Source: Persicitalea sp963803495 | Lineage (GTDB): Bacteria; Bacteroidota; Bacteroidia; Cytophagales; Spirosomataceae | Reading direction: 5' to 3' | Length of the DNA: 64,000 nt | Assembly (NCBI GenBank): GCA_963803495.1 | Contig: CAWDMP010000002.1 | Location: forward strand, 4,402,001 to 4,466,000 | Shown here: one piece after another, positions 9,736-18,671 of the stretch | Position numbering within the stretch: position 1 is the first letter of the stretch | Layout: every line of letters starts with the position of its first letter | Program-made: the position numbers and the translations under genes | Notes under the pieces: generated by a model | Databases searched by the model: none | What the model saw: the letters and a program-made list of their open reading frames with translations, nothing else | Told to the model about the DNA's origin: nothing

Positions 9736-9847
9736 GGACCCTACCTAATCACAGAGGCACTTACCGCTTGATAAGATTTTTGCCCTTTTTGTTCATGAAA
9801 AAAAGCTGATGTAACATAAGGCCAGTACCTTGGGTAATAAATTTTGT

Positions 9848-11675
9848 ATGACAAAATATATACCCTTCACTTTGCTGTGCGCTATTGTGTGCATCGGTGG
9901 GCGCACCACTGCCCAAAATATGATCGGCCTAGGCCTGTCCAATCGAAGTGGCGTCCATAATGTATATCTCAATCCCGCCCGACTAGCCGACCACCCCCAC
10001 CGGTTCAGCGTTAACCTACTCACGACCGGCGCTCACCTCGACAATTCCTTCGGTATTTATCAGGCACCATTTTCCCTGATCAAACTGGCCCTTGGCAAAC
10101 CTGGTGATGCCTATCAAACGAGCGATGGGGTAGTGGACTTCAAGTCAGGCTACGTCGACGAAATCACGGGCAGTTCGCTACGGTCGGGCTCGCTTTCCAA
10201 CGATACGCGCGGACCTTCCGTCCTGTTTACGCCCCGCTACGGCGGCGGCTTTTCTGTCGGTACCCGGGTGCGCACAGCTTTTCAATTCAGCCATGCCTCC
10301 CCCGAATTTTTATCGCTGATCCGCACCGGACCCGCCGACCCGACTTTGGGTGCGGGGAATAATGTTACCAACCAGAAGGTCACGGTCAATGCCAATGCCT
10401 ACGGCGAGTTGGCCGTGGGTTATGGCCGTGAAGTATGGTCGCGGGGCAAGCACTTTGTGCAGCGCGGGCCTGAGCCTGAAGTACATCACGAGTTGGTACT
10501 CGGCGCACCTAATCGTCGACGACCTGACGTACCGCGTGCTGCCTGCTAGCGCTCAGGAGGGCCAAATCCAGGTGGAAGCACTGCGTGGGTCGCTGGGCTA
10601 CACCGGTAGCCAGAGCCTGACCGAAAACCTGAGGCGTGGCCGCTTTCCGGCCTCCCGACCAGGGAAGGGTTTCGGTGCCGATCTGGGCCTGATCTACGAA
10701 TTCAGGCCCGTATACGCGACCAACAAGTACATGATGGACGGCAGCGAGCGCGACGATCCCGAAGCGCAGCTGTACAAGCTGCGGCTGAGCGTGTCGCTGT
10801 TGGATCTGGGTAGTATCAGGTTTGAGGACGCGGGTACCGTCAGGAAATACGATCTGGACGAAGCCAACCAGCGATTTGGTTTTCAGGATTTCGAGAAGGG
10901 ACGAATCATCGACAATGCTTTCCCTCTGCTGGAAAAAAAACTGAACCTACCGGCTGCCAGTTCGCTGAACGATTTCAAGTCGGGCCTGCCCACGGCCTTT
11001 CAGATCAATGCCGACTGGCACGTCAGAAAAACGCTGTTCGTCAACCTGGCCGCCATGCGCAACCTGAGGCCGGCAGATGCTATCGCAATGTACCAGCCCT
11101 CCTGGATAGCGCTGACGCCGCGGCTGGAATCCGACGGCGCTTCGCTTTCGATCCCTATTGTAGCCATCAACGGCGCCATCGTGCCGGGGGTGGCACTCAG
11201 TCTGGGGCCGTTTTCGATCGGTTCGGATAACGTACCGGGCCTTTTTGGGAAGCAAGGTGCCTTTTCGCCCCGGGGCGCGGACCTCTATGCCGGACTCACC
11301 TTTTCCGTTGCCCGAAAGAAGCCGAAAGACCGCGACAACGATACGGTTTCCGATAAGCGCGACGCCTGTCCCGACACGCCGGGTATCTGGGCGTTTTTTG
11401 GGTGCCCCGATACCGACGGGGACGGCATCAAGGACGAGGAAGACGAGTGCCCGACCGTCGCTGGTCCCGCTTCCCTCACAGGCTGCCCCGACACGGATGG
11501 CGACGGGATTCTTGACAAAAACGATCAATGCCCCACTGTGGCGGGTTCGCAAAAGCTCAACGGTTGCCCCGACCGTGATAACGACGGTATTGCCGACGCC
11601 GACGATGCTTGTCCCGACGTAGCTGGGTTGCCTGAGTTCGATGGCTGTCCTGAGGCAAAAAAAATGGGTAACTGA
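9848..11675 (+). pseudogene. DUF5723-like exported protein, paralogue 2, with thrombospondin type 3 repeats (frameshifted)
   Basis: Paralogue of the preceding gene, broken by one surplus base at about 10460 (CACTTTG where CACTTG restores the frame). With that base removed the product is 608 residues and aligns with paralogue 1 from the signal peptide MTKYIPFTLLC onward. The C-terminus differs: after the barrel-like region it carries three to four calcium-binding thrombospondin type 3 repeats (D-x-D-x-D-G with CP-x-x-x-G-x-x-x-GCP, about 11325-11655) and then stops. In other Bacteroidota proteins such repeats usually link to an OmpA domain, which is missing here and appears instead on the next gene. 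The lesion may be a sequencing indel, since the rest is well conserved. Confidence 0.78.
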
Positions 11676-11731
11676 GGGGCAGGTAGTGAGAAGTACCACG
11701 TTTTATATGCTGGCCCTGCTTATTTTTGAAA

Positions 11732-14700
11732 ATGAGAAAGTTCTTTCTGCTCTTTATAAACCTTTGGTTACTGGTCGGTGTTTTTGCGTCGGCCCAGGTG
11801 AAGCGGCTTTTGCCCGGTTCGGTCAACACCGTCAAATTTACCGAGTACGCGCCCTCGATCAGCGCCGACGGACAAACGCTAGTCTATGAAACCGACCGGA
11901 GCGGTGGACAAGGTGGCTGGGAATTGTACCAGGCCGATCTGCTCGACAACGCCTCTTGGTCGTTGCCGCGCCCTTTGACTAAAATCAATACTTACGGCAG
12001 CGGCAAGGACCTCATCGGCGGACCCAGCATTAGCTACGACGGCAACACTCTGTTCTTTTTTGCCTACTTGAACAGCCCCGATTTCAAAAGCCACGGCCGG
12101 GAAGACATTTATTACGCCGTGCGCGAAAAAGATGGATGGAGCAAACCGGCCAATCTTGGCCCGACGATCAATACGGCGGGTTATGAGGGGTTTCCGTCGA
12201 TCAGTGCCGACGGCAAGCGGCTTTACTTCATGCGCGGCTTGTTCGACATGCCCAGTAAACTCGAAGATTACACCTGCTACAAGATCATGATGGCCGAGCG
12301 TGGCCGCGATGGCAACTGGAAGCGACCCATCGAGCTTCCGGCGCCCATCAACCTGACGTGCGAGAAGGCGCCCCGGATCATGGCCGATAATCGCACGCTC
12401 ATTTTTAGTTCGGTGCGTAAGGGGGGCAAAGGCGATTTTGATTTGTACAAGAGCGTATTGCAGGATGACGGTACGTGGTCGGAGCCCGTGAATTTGAAGT
12501 TTGTCAATACCCGGGGCTTAGATCAATTCGTATCGATCCCGCCCTGCGGCGACATCATGTACTACACCAGCGGTGGCGATATATATACCGTCGCAGTACC
12601 CGAGGACCTGCGTCCCTACCGCATGGCATCGGTGCAGGGCTTCATTACCGACTCACTCACGGGCCAGCCCGTCGTGGCCAGGGTGGTAGCCATCGACGGC
12701 CAGGGCCAGCGGAGTATGTCCGAAATGGACAACAACGCTTCCGACGGCCGCTATACCCTAATTCTTGAAACCGCCAGGCAGTATGCGCTCCGCATCATCC
12801 ATCCCGACTACCAGCCCAAAACGATTCAACTCCCATCTGTTGCCCTGGCCAACTGTGGTACTTTTATTCAGAACATAAAATTGACCCCGCTATCTCGAGT
12901 TCAGGAAACCGCGGTAGCTTCGGCGGCCGGGATACCCGAAAGCGAACCAGTCCAAACGCCATCCACCCTGGCCGGTGCTACGACTCCCGCTCAGCCTACA
13001 CTAGCATCGACTCCCGATTCTGAACCCGTCGCGACTATTTCCCAAAATAGACAACCAGCGCTCGTAAAAGCTCAGCCTACGCCACCAGAATCGGTGGTCC
13101 GTGTCCAGGCAGGAAAAGCGACGGTCACTTTCCAGGCATTCGACAAGGAAACCAGTAAACCCATCGGGGCCACATTCCAACTGACCGGTCTAAGTACCCA
13201 GCGTCGCCTGTCGGTCACGACTACGCCCCAGAGGCTCGCCCAAACCCTGACGTTCACCGAATCGGATACGCTCAAAATCAGGACCTCGGCCGATGGATAC
13301 GGCGAGGTCGGCGAGCCGCTTTGGGTGGGCGTCGCGACAGACGGCGACACGCGCTACGAGTACCGCGCCTACCTGCCACCCACCCTGGGGGCGACCCTGC
13401 TGGTCAATGTGAGAGACGCCGAAGTCGATCGGGCCGTGCCCGGATTGAAGGTTATCCTGCAAGACGAGACTACCGGACAGAACCGCCCGCTCGACTACGA
13501 CCCCAAAACCATGACGGCCCGCACCGCGCTCGACCCCACACACCGCTACACCGTGGCCGTGGAAGCGCCGGGTTACAAGCCGTACAGCAAGGGCCTGGAC
13601 AAAGTACTCGACGAAAACGAGATCGGTATCCAGCTGCCGCGCAAGGTACAGTCGCGCGTGACGCTCTCCGCTACCGATAAGCTCACCCAGCAACCCATAG
13701 GTACCACCTTCAAATTGTCACTGGTCAGCGCCATGCAGGTTTTTGTGGTGGAAACGAAACCGGGGCAGGAAGAAACGTTCGTGTTCGAAAAGTCGGGAAC
13801 CTACCTGATCGAAGCGAGCGCGCCGGGCTATCGACCCGTAAAAAAGGAGTACGTTCTTACCGAGAAAGATTTGAAAGCATTTGCCTTTAAACCCGCGCTG
13901 GAACCCGCCACGACGGAGTTTACTTTTCTGGTAGTGGATAAGGATCAGCGCTCAGTAGTACCCAACGCCACGATTCGGGTATTTGACGAGAATAAAATTC
14001 CGGTAAAGGTCGTCAACGTTTCTGGCGAATCGACGGTACAACTGCCCGATGTTGGCAACTTCACCTACATCGCTACGGCGGCGGAGTACCAGACCGTCAC
14101 GGCCCCAATGGAGCGCCCCGCCAGCCGCCTGCTGGAAGTTGGCCTGATCCGCCAGCGCACTGCGCCCCAAACCCAAACCGTTGCCTTCATCGCTTGGGAT
14201 GCCTTTACTAAAAAACCGATCGCCGCGCGTTTTCGGCTCATTGGTGCAGAAACCAGTAGCACGGCTACCGTTACCACGGCGGCCAGTCCTCAGTTTGGGA
14301 CCGAGTTGAAGTTGAAGCAACCGTATAGCCTGGAAGTAGAATCGAAGGGATATGAGAATTATACACAAAATATCACCCTCGACGCCCCGGAAACCGAGCC
14401 GATCGAGCCGCGGATCGTGCTGATGGAGCCGTTGGCGTATAGTGTCGTATTCACTGTGATGGATGCTGTGACGATGAAGAATATCGAACCTACCACCCTG
14501 CAAGTCAGGGAAGGCAACAAAGTACTGAGCTTGCAGAAGGCCTCTTCTCCGATGGCACGTACCGTCGACCTGGCCCCCGATAACGATTATGAGGTGAGGG
14601 TGTCGCAACCGGGTTATGAGCTTTTCGAGCGCACGCTGACGTTCGCTAAGCCGACCAATGGCAACGACCTCGTGAAGACTATCCTGATTATGCCCGTCAA

Positions 14701-15145
14701 ACCTGAGCCCGCGCCCGCCGCCGCGCCTGTACCTGCACCCGCGCCCGTTGCGGCAACGCCAAAAGTAGCCGACGAAACGGTTTTTGAAAATCTGAAAATA
14801 GGCGAAGCTGTGCGGTTGGACAACGTGTACTTCGACCAGAGCAGCTACATTCTGCGCACCGAGTCGTATCCGCAACTCGACAAACTGGTGAAGACCTTGA
14901 AACGAAATCCACGCCTGAAAATCGAAATTGCGGGCCACACCGACAACGTCGGCGACGATCGTCTCAACACGTCCCTGTCCGAAAACCGCGCCCGGGTCAT
15001 CGCCAGCTACTTCGCCCGCCAGGGCATCGACCGCGCCCGGCTCGTCAGCAGAGGCTACGGCTCCGCCCAGCCCGTATCAGCCAACGATACCGAAGAAAAC
15101 AAAGCCCGGAACCGACGGGTAGAGTTTGTGGTAGTGGAGGATTAG
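11732..15145 (+). CDS. Giant OmpA-family protein with PD40 propeller and repeated carboxypeptidase-like domains
   Basis: A 1137-residue exported envelope protein. After a signal peptide (1-20, ending ASAQ) come WD40-like PD40 propeller repeats (about 35-290; for example APSISADGQTLVYETDR). Next are a carboxypeptidase regulatory-like fold (about 300-360), a Pro/Thr-rich linker, about six related PEGA/CarboxypepD-like beta domains (about 440-990) and a Pro-Ala linker near 1000. The OmpA C-terminal domain occupies the last about 110 residues, with the peptidoglycan-binding signature GHTDNVG...NTSLSENRARVI. The ATG at 11732 is chosen because it opens a clean signal peptide. It follows the two DUF5723-like genes by 56 bp and may work with them as an outer-membrane/peptidoglycan tether. 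Function beyond that is unknown. Confidence 0.85.
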   Translation: MRKFFLLFINLWLLVGVFASAQVKRLLPGSVNTVKFTEYAPSISADGQTLVYETDRSGGQGGWELYQADLLDNASWSLPRPLTKINTYGSGKDLIGGPSISYDGNTLFFFAYLNSPDFKSHGREDIYYAVREKDGWSKPANLGPTINTAGYEGFPSISADGKRLYFMRGLFDMPSKLEDYTCYKIMMAERGRDGNWKRPIELPAPINLTCEKAPRIMADNRTLIFSSVRKGGKGDFDLYKSVLQDDGTWSEPVNLKFVNTRGLDQFVSIPPCGDIMYYTSGGDIYTVAVPEDLRPYRMASVQGFITDSLTGQPVVARVVAIDGQGQRSMSEMDNNASDGRYTLILETARQYALRIIHPDYQPKTIQLPSVALANCGTFIQNIKLTPLSRVQETAVASAAGIPESEPVQTPSTLAGATTPAQPTLASTPDSEPVATISQNRQPALVKAQPTPPESVVRVQAGKATVTFQAFDKETSKPIGATFQLTGLSTQRRLSVTTTPQRLAQTLTFTESDTLKIRTSADGYGEVGEPLWVGVATDGDTRYEYRAYLPPTLGATLLVNVRDAEVDRAVPGLKVILQDETTGQNRPLDYDPKTMTARTALDPTHRYTVAVEAPGYKPYSKGLDKVLDENEIGIQLPRKVQSRVTLSATDKLTQQPIGTTFKLSLVSAMQVFVVETKPGQEETFVFEKSGTYLIEASAPGYRPVKKEYVLTEKDLKAFAFKPALEPATTEFTFLVVDKDQRSVVPNATIRVFDENKIPVKVVNVSGESTVQLPDVGNFTYIATAAEYQTVTAPMERPASRLLEVGLIRQRTAPQTQTVAFIAWDAFTKKPIAARFRLIGAETSSTATVTTAASPQFGTELKLKQPYSLEVESKGYENYTQNITLDAPETEPIEPRIVLMEPLAYSVVFTVMDAVTMKNIEPTTLQVREGNKVLSLQKASSPMARTVDLAPDNDYEVRVSQPGYELFERTLTFAKPTNGNDLVKTILIMPVKPEPAPAAAPVPAPAPVAATPKVADETVFENLKIGEAVRLDNVYFDQSSYILRTESYPQLDKLVKTLKRNPRLKIEIAGHTDNVGDDRLNTSLSENRARVIASYFARQGIDRARLVSRGYGSAQPVSANDTEENKARNRRVEFVVVED

Positions 15146-15238
15146 GAAAGGGGAAAACGGTTAAAGGGTCAACGGTCAACGGTTCGCGGACAACTATTGA
15201 CAAGAAAAAAACATAGAGCGCCTTCCACCCTTCCACCG
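15146..15238. repeat. Low-complexity reiterated words between convergent genes
   Basis: Contains GGGTCAACGGTCAACGG on the left and CCTTCCACCCTTCCACCG with a TTAACCTTTCACCC tail on the right. Both are short phrases repeated in place between the ends of the OmpA-family gene and rluE. No T-run terminator is seen. Confidence 0.5.
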
Positions 15239-15883
15239 TTAACCTTTCACCCGTTTTATCTCCCCCGGCACCATTTCCCCTAATTCCCACTCATCGATCG
15301 ACCAGCGGACCAAGCGTAGGGTAGGGAAGCCAACGGCGGCGGTCATGCGGCGGACCTGGCGGTTTTTGCCTTCGTGCAGCGAAAGGGAAAGCCAGGAGGT
15401 CGGGATGCTTTTGCGGTACCTGATGGGCGGATTGCGCGCCGGAAGCGTTGGCTCGTCCATAAGTTCGGCGCGGGCGGGCAGCGTACAGTGCTTCTTGCCA
15501 TTGATCGAAATCGTGACGCCCGCCGCTAGTTCGGCGCAAGCCTCGGGCGTAATCTGGCCTTCCACCTGCACGTGGTAGGTACGGTAGTGTCGTTGTTTGG
15601 GGTCGAGCAGGCGAGTTTTGAAAAAATTATCGTTCGTTAGTAACAGCAAGCCCTCGCTATCCGCATCCAGCCGCCCGACGGGGTAAACGTCTTTGGGAAA
15701 TTCAAAATCCAGATCAGCCAGAGTCGCATGAACGCCCTCCCGGCTGAATTGCGACAGCATACCGAAGGGTTTGTAGATAGCGTAGTAGTGCTTAGGGTTG
15801 TGTAATTGTTTAATCGTGTAATTGTTTAATTGTTGAGGGGATCGTTTAGAAAGGAACCCGCTTTTCAACAAACCGATTAGCAT
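15239..15883 (-). CDS. rluE: 23S rRNA pseudouridine synthase, RluE type
   Basis: A 214-residue RsuA-family pseudouridine synthase, probably making pseudouridine in 23S rRNA (U2457 in E. coli numbering) in the cytoplasm. The catalytic motif GRLDADSEGLLLLTND is present. The C-terminus (RNPPIRYRKSIPTSWL and GKNRQVRRMTAAVGFPTLRL) matches RluE more closely than RsuA, RluB or RluF. The N-terminal 29 residues are odd: about residues 20-33 (QQLNNYTIKQLHNP) are translated from a 16-bp tandem repeat, so the upstream end of the gene lies inside an intergenic-type repeat. The ATG at 15883 is the only ATG before the conserved KHYYAIYKPFG; no S4 domain is present. Confidence 0.9.
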   Translation of the reverse strand: MLIGLLKSGFLSKRSPQQLNNYTIKQLHNPKHYYAIYKPFGMLSQFSREGVHATLADLDFEFPKDVYPVGRLDADSEGLLLLTNDNFFKTRLLDPKQRHYRTYHVQVEGQITPEACAELAAGVTISINGKKHCTLPARAELMDEPTLPARNPPIRYRKSIPTSWLSLSLHEGKNRQVRRMTAAVGFPTLRLVRWSIDEWELGEMVPGEIKRVKG

Positions 15884-15914
15884 TTGTCGATTTGTCGATT
15901 TGTCGCTTTGTCAC
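15800..15914. repeat. Two tandem repeats flanking the rluE start
   Basis: GTGTAATTGTTTAAT(C/T) occurs twice in tandem at 15800-15831, inside the rluE reading frame. TTTGTCGA occurs as about four 8-bp units at 15883-15914, reaching the stop codon of xth. Both are reiterated-word repeats of the kind seen in other gaps of this window. Confidence 0.8.
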
Positions 15915-16675
15915 TCCAACTCCAACACCACCCCACAATGATCGGAATGGACGGCGTCGGTGGTGTGGCGGCAATGGAGCAGCTTGTCGCGCAGAGTGTC
16001 TGAAACGGCGTGGTAGTCGATGCGCCAGCCTTTGTTGTTGGCGCGGGCCCCGGCGCGGTAACTCCACCAGCTGTACTCGGTCAGGTCGGGGTTGAGGTAG
16101 CGGAAGGCGTCGGTAAAACCGTCGGCAAACCAATCGGTTAGCCAGGCGCGCTCTTCGGGCAGAAAGCCAGTCGAATTTTTATTACGGACCGGATCATGGA
16201 TGTCGTTTTCGGTGTGGGCGATATTGTAATCGCCGCAAATAATCAGATTCGACCGTTCTTTCCTAAGCTCGTGAACGTAGGCTTTGAAATCCTGCAAAAA
16301 CTGCATCTTAACGCCCTGCCGCAACTCACCGCTGGTACCCGAAGGAAAGTAGCAGTTCAGTACGGTAATCTCACCAAAATCGGCCCGTAAAATCCGCCCC
16401 TCGCAATCGTACACCGACAACCCGCAACCATCCACGACGCGGTCAGGTACTATTCTTGATAAAATAGCCACACCACTGTACCCCTTTTTCTCCGCCGCAT
16501 GCCAGCCTACCGCCTGGTATCCCAACGCCTCGAATCCCGATAAATCGACCTGCTCGGGTTGCGCTTTCACTTCCTGAAAACAAAGTATATCGAAATCCTG
16601 AACCGCCAGCCAGTCGACGATGCCATTCCTGATCGCCGCCCGGATGCCGTTGACGTTGTAGGAGAGGAGACGCAT
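15911..16675 (-). CDS. xth: Exodeoxyribonuclease III
   Basis: A 254-residue AP endonuclease and 3'-5' exonuclease of the EEP superfamily, acting in base excision repair. Diagnostic residues are visible: SYNVNGIRAA at 5-14, the metal-binding Glu35 in LCFQEVKAQ, GDYNIAHTENDI with the Asp/Asn pair, the WWSYR...NKGWRIDY segment, and the C-terminal SDHCGVVLEL containing the catalytic Asp-His. Length is typical (about 250-260). Its stop codon falls in a TTTGTCNN tandem repeat and its start faces a 28-bp inverted repeat. It may share a leftward transcript with rluE, 27 bp away. Confidence 0.95.
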   Translation of the reverse strand: MRLLSYNVNGIRAAIRNGIVDWLAVQDFDILCFQEVKAQPEQVDLSGFEALGYQAVGWHAAEKKGYSGVAILSRIVPDRVVDGCGLSVYDCEGRILRADFGEITVLNCYFPSGTSGELRQGVKMQFLQDFKAYVHELRKERSNLIICGDYNIAHTENDIHDPVRNKNSTGFLPEERAWLTDWFADGFTDAFRYLNPDLTEYSWWSYRAGARANNKGWRIDYHAVSDTLRDKLLHCRHTTDAVHSDHCGVVLELE

Positions 16676-16683
16676 GGAAGAGG

Positions 16684-16797
16684 TTTATTTGTTTAATCGT
16701 TTATTTGTTTAATCATAAGTAATTTACTGCCAAGAAGCCAAATATAAGATAGCATCCTAACGCAAGCGCTAAACAAATAAACGATTAAACAAATAAA
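16684..16797. repeat. Perfect 28-bp inverted repeat, 58-nt loop
   Basis: Arms at 16684-16711 and 16770-16797 are exact reverse complements, and each arm is itself built from reiterated TTTATTTGTTTAATCG. It lies between the 3' end of the nucleoside permease and the 5' end of xth, both leftward, so the RNA could form a long AU-rich hairpin. No transposase is nearby. Confidence 0.9.
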
Positions 16798-16828
16798 CAA
16801 AACCCTGACTACTCATACAAGCACAATG

Positions 16829-18043
16829 CTACACCACCACCTCCCCCCGCTCCACGGCGGCTTCGGCTTTTTGGTCGTTGAAGAAGAGCAGAAACAGGAC
16901 GAGTACTACGGCGGCGATGATGGCGGGTACCATCCAGATCGACGTCCAGTTCTTGACGTCGTCGACGGTGTAGTAGTCCGTCACGATGCCGGAGAGCTTG
17001 GAGCCGATGCCCATGCCGATGCCGTAGGTAGCCAGGGTGATGAGGCCTTGTGCCTGCGCTTTGATGCGCGGTCCGGCTTTCATGTCGGTGTAGATTTGAC
17101 CCGTCACGAAGAAGAAATCGAAGCAAACGCCGTGCAGCAGAATGGCGATGTACAGCATCCATTCGTTGGCGCCGCCATCGCCGTAGCCAAATAGGATGAA
17201 GCGCACGATCCAGGCCACAAGTCCGGCGGCGAGCATCCATTTGACGCCCAGCTTGCGGAAAGCTAGCGGAATCAGTAGCATGAAAACAAACTCAGAAGCC
17301 TGCCCGAGCGACATCTTGTTCTCCACGTTGGTCATGCCCGAGTCCGTCAGCGAGGGATTAGCCATGGCGTAGTAGAAGGAAAGCGGAATGCAGATCGCAA
17401 TCGAGGCGATGAAGAAAATCAGAAACGAGCGGTTTTTGAAAAGTACAAACGAATCGGCCCCCAGAATCTGGGCAAAGGTAGCTTTGCCGGTAGCCGTGGG
17501 CGGTGTGTCGGGGAGCGTGAACGAGAACAAACCCAGTACCAATGCCGACACCATCGCGATTTGGAAAATCATGACGTTGTCGCCCACACCCCAGAAACCG
17601 ACCAGGTTGGTGACGACGATCCAGGCCACGGTACCCATCACGCGTATGGCCGGAAAATCCTGCTCGGGATTTTTCATTTGGCTCATCGCGATGGAGCTCG
17701 TCAGCGAAATGCAGGGCGCAAACGACAGGCAGTACCCCAGCATCACCCAGAAAAACGAACCGGCGTCCTGCACCGTAGTGATGTAAAACAAAATCGCCGC
17801 GCCCACCAGGTTGAGTATCCCCAGTACCTTCTGCGACGAAAAGTACCGGTCGGCGATCATGCCCACAAAAAAGGGCGACACCAGCATCGCCAGCGAAAAG
17901 GCCGTGTAGGCGTTACCCACTTCGTTACCCGTGGCATCGAGCTGCACAAACAGGTACTTGCTCATTTGGCCGTACCACGCGCCCCACACAAAAAACTGCA
18001 TGAACATCATGGCCATCAACTGGTAGCGAACGGTACTTTTCAT
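16829..18043 (-). CDS. Nucleoside:H+ symporter family MFS permease (NupG-like)
   Basis: A 404-residue major-facilitator permease of the nucleoside:H+ symporter family, predicted to import nucleosides across the inner membrane. About 12 membrane helices are visible. The N-terminal segment LMAMMFMQFFVWGAWYGQMS and the loop GMIADRYFSSQKVLG (the MFS G-x-x-x-D-R motif after TM2) are characteristic. The helix 4-5 region with APCISLTSSIAMSQMKNP resembles NupG/XapB proteins of Bacteroidota. The gene stands alone, leftward. TACATTTG (minus strand, 18084-18091) lies about 40 bp before the start and could be the -7 promoter element. Substrate specificity is inferred from family only. Confidence 0.86.
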   Translation of the reverse strand: MKSTVRYQLMAMMFMQFFVWGAWYGQMSKYLFVQLDATGNEVGNAYTAFSLAMLVSPFFVGMIADRYFSSQKVLGILNLVGAAILFYITTVQDAGSFFWVMLGYCLSFAPCISLTSSIAMSQMKNPEQDFPAIRVMGTVAWIVVTNLVGFWGVGDNVMIFQIAMVSALVLGLFSFTLPDTPPTATGKATFAQILGADSFVLFKNRSFLIFFIASIAICIPLSFYYAMANPSLTDSGMTNVENKMSLGQASEFVFMLLIPLAFRKLGVKWMLAAGLVAWIVRFILFGYGDGGANEWMLYIAILLHGVCFDFFFVTGQIYTDMKAGPRIKAQAQGLITLATYGIGMGIGSKLSGIVTDYYTVDDVKNWTSIWMVPAIIAAVVLVLFLLFFNDQKAEAAVERGEVVV

Positions 18044-18083
18044 AAGGGTCGGTCGGTGTTAGGGAAGGAAGGGTTAATTTCTT

Positions 18084-18091
18084 CAAATGTA
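18084..18091 (-). promoter_or_regulatory. Possible -7 promoter element (TACATTTG) for the nucleoside permease
   Basis: Matches TAnnTTTG of the Bacteroidota primary sigma factor, 41 bp before the start codon. The expected TTTG 20 bp upstream is replaced by TTAA, so the match is partial. Confidence 0.4.
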
Positions 18092-18127
18092 AAGCAAAAT
18101 ACCGCACTTTCTTAACCGTCTGGACGC

Positions 18128-18166
18128 AAAAAGGCCCGCACCGAAGTTGTTCGGGCGGGCCTTTTT
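18128..18166 (-). terminator. Intrinsic terminator after the HPF/RaiA gene
   Basis: Stem AAAAAGGCCCGC paired with GCGGGCCTTTTT around a 15-nt loop, ending in a T/U run whichever strand is read. It lies 20 bp past the stop of the leftward HPF-like gene. Confidence 0.85.
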
Positions 18167-18185
18167 ATTCGGAATCAGTACTTTA

Positions 18186-18506
18186 TCAGTAGTTCCTGGC
18201 CTTTTCGATGGCCGAAGTGAGCGCGGCTTTCATCTTGTTGGTAGCTCCGTTGATGGATTGCATTACGTTGTCGCTGTTCTCGCTCACCACGATGGGCGCC
18301 ATGCCTTCCCAGCGGGCTTCGAGCAGGCACTTCTTGTCGTTCTGGCCGCTTTTCTCACCGCTGTTTTCGTCGGAAAGATGCATCTCGATGCGGGTCAGGT
18401 TGCTGCTGAAACGACTTAGTTTGTCGGCCAGCATATCTCGCAGCTGGGTTTCAAAACTCTCGGAGGTTTCGATGTGGTTATCGGTGTTGATCTGAATCGT
18501 CATCAT
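18186..18506 (-). CDS. HPF/RaiA-family ribosome-associated protein
   Basis: A 106-residue protein of the ribosome hibernation factor family (sigma-54 modulation protein/S30AE). These bind the 30S decoding region and stabilise idle ribosomes in stationary phase. The beta-alpha-beta-beta-beta-alpha pattern is visible: a first strand MTIQINTDNHIE, a helix LRDMLADKLSRF, a second strand IEMHLSDEN, and a C-terminal helix INGATNKMKAALTSAIEKA. It is short and lacks the long-HPF dimerisation tail. Start could be either of two adjacent ATGs. It is a single-gene unit closed by a strong terminator. Confidence 0.83.
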   Translation of the reverse strand: MMTIQINTDNHIETSESFETQLRDMLADKLSRFSSNLTRIEMHLSDENSGEKSGQNDKKCLLEARWEGMAPIVVSENSDNVMQSINGATNKMKAALTSAIEKARNY

Positions 18507-18617
18507 AGGTATTTGAAAATAAGGTTTTTAGAGTAAAAACAGCCGTCCGGTATCTTGAAAAAGACGCTAAGTCGCCTGCTGGTACCCGGGAAATCCAAAA
18601 GAATGATGCCACAAAAA

Positions 18618-18646
18618 AAGGTCCGCTCCCCAGGGTAGCGGACCTT
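18618..18646 (-). terminator. Intrinsic terminator after the DUF2911 gene
   Basis: Stem AAGGTCCGCT/AGCGGACCTT with a 9-nt loop. Read leftward it is followed by TTTTTTTGTGG, a good U tract. It is 26 bp past the stop at 18672. Confidence 0.85.
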
Positions 18647-18671
18647 TCTGATTTCGGACGTATGCCGCAGA

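Noticed and set aside
11721..11728. TATTTTTG as promoter of the giant OmpA gene
   Set aside because: It lies 4 bp before the start codon, so transcription would begin inside the coding region.
13952..14938. 328-codon open frame antisense to the OmpA-family gene
   Set aside because: Shadow frame opposite a clearly real gene; composition is not protein-like.
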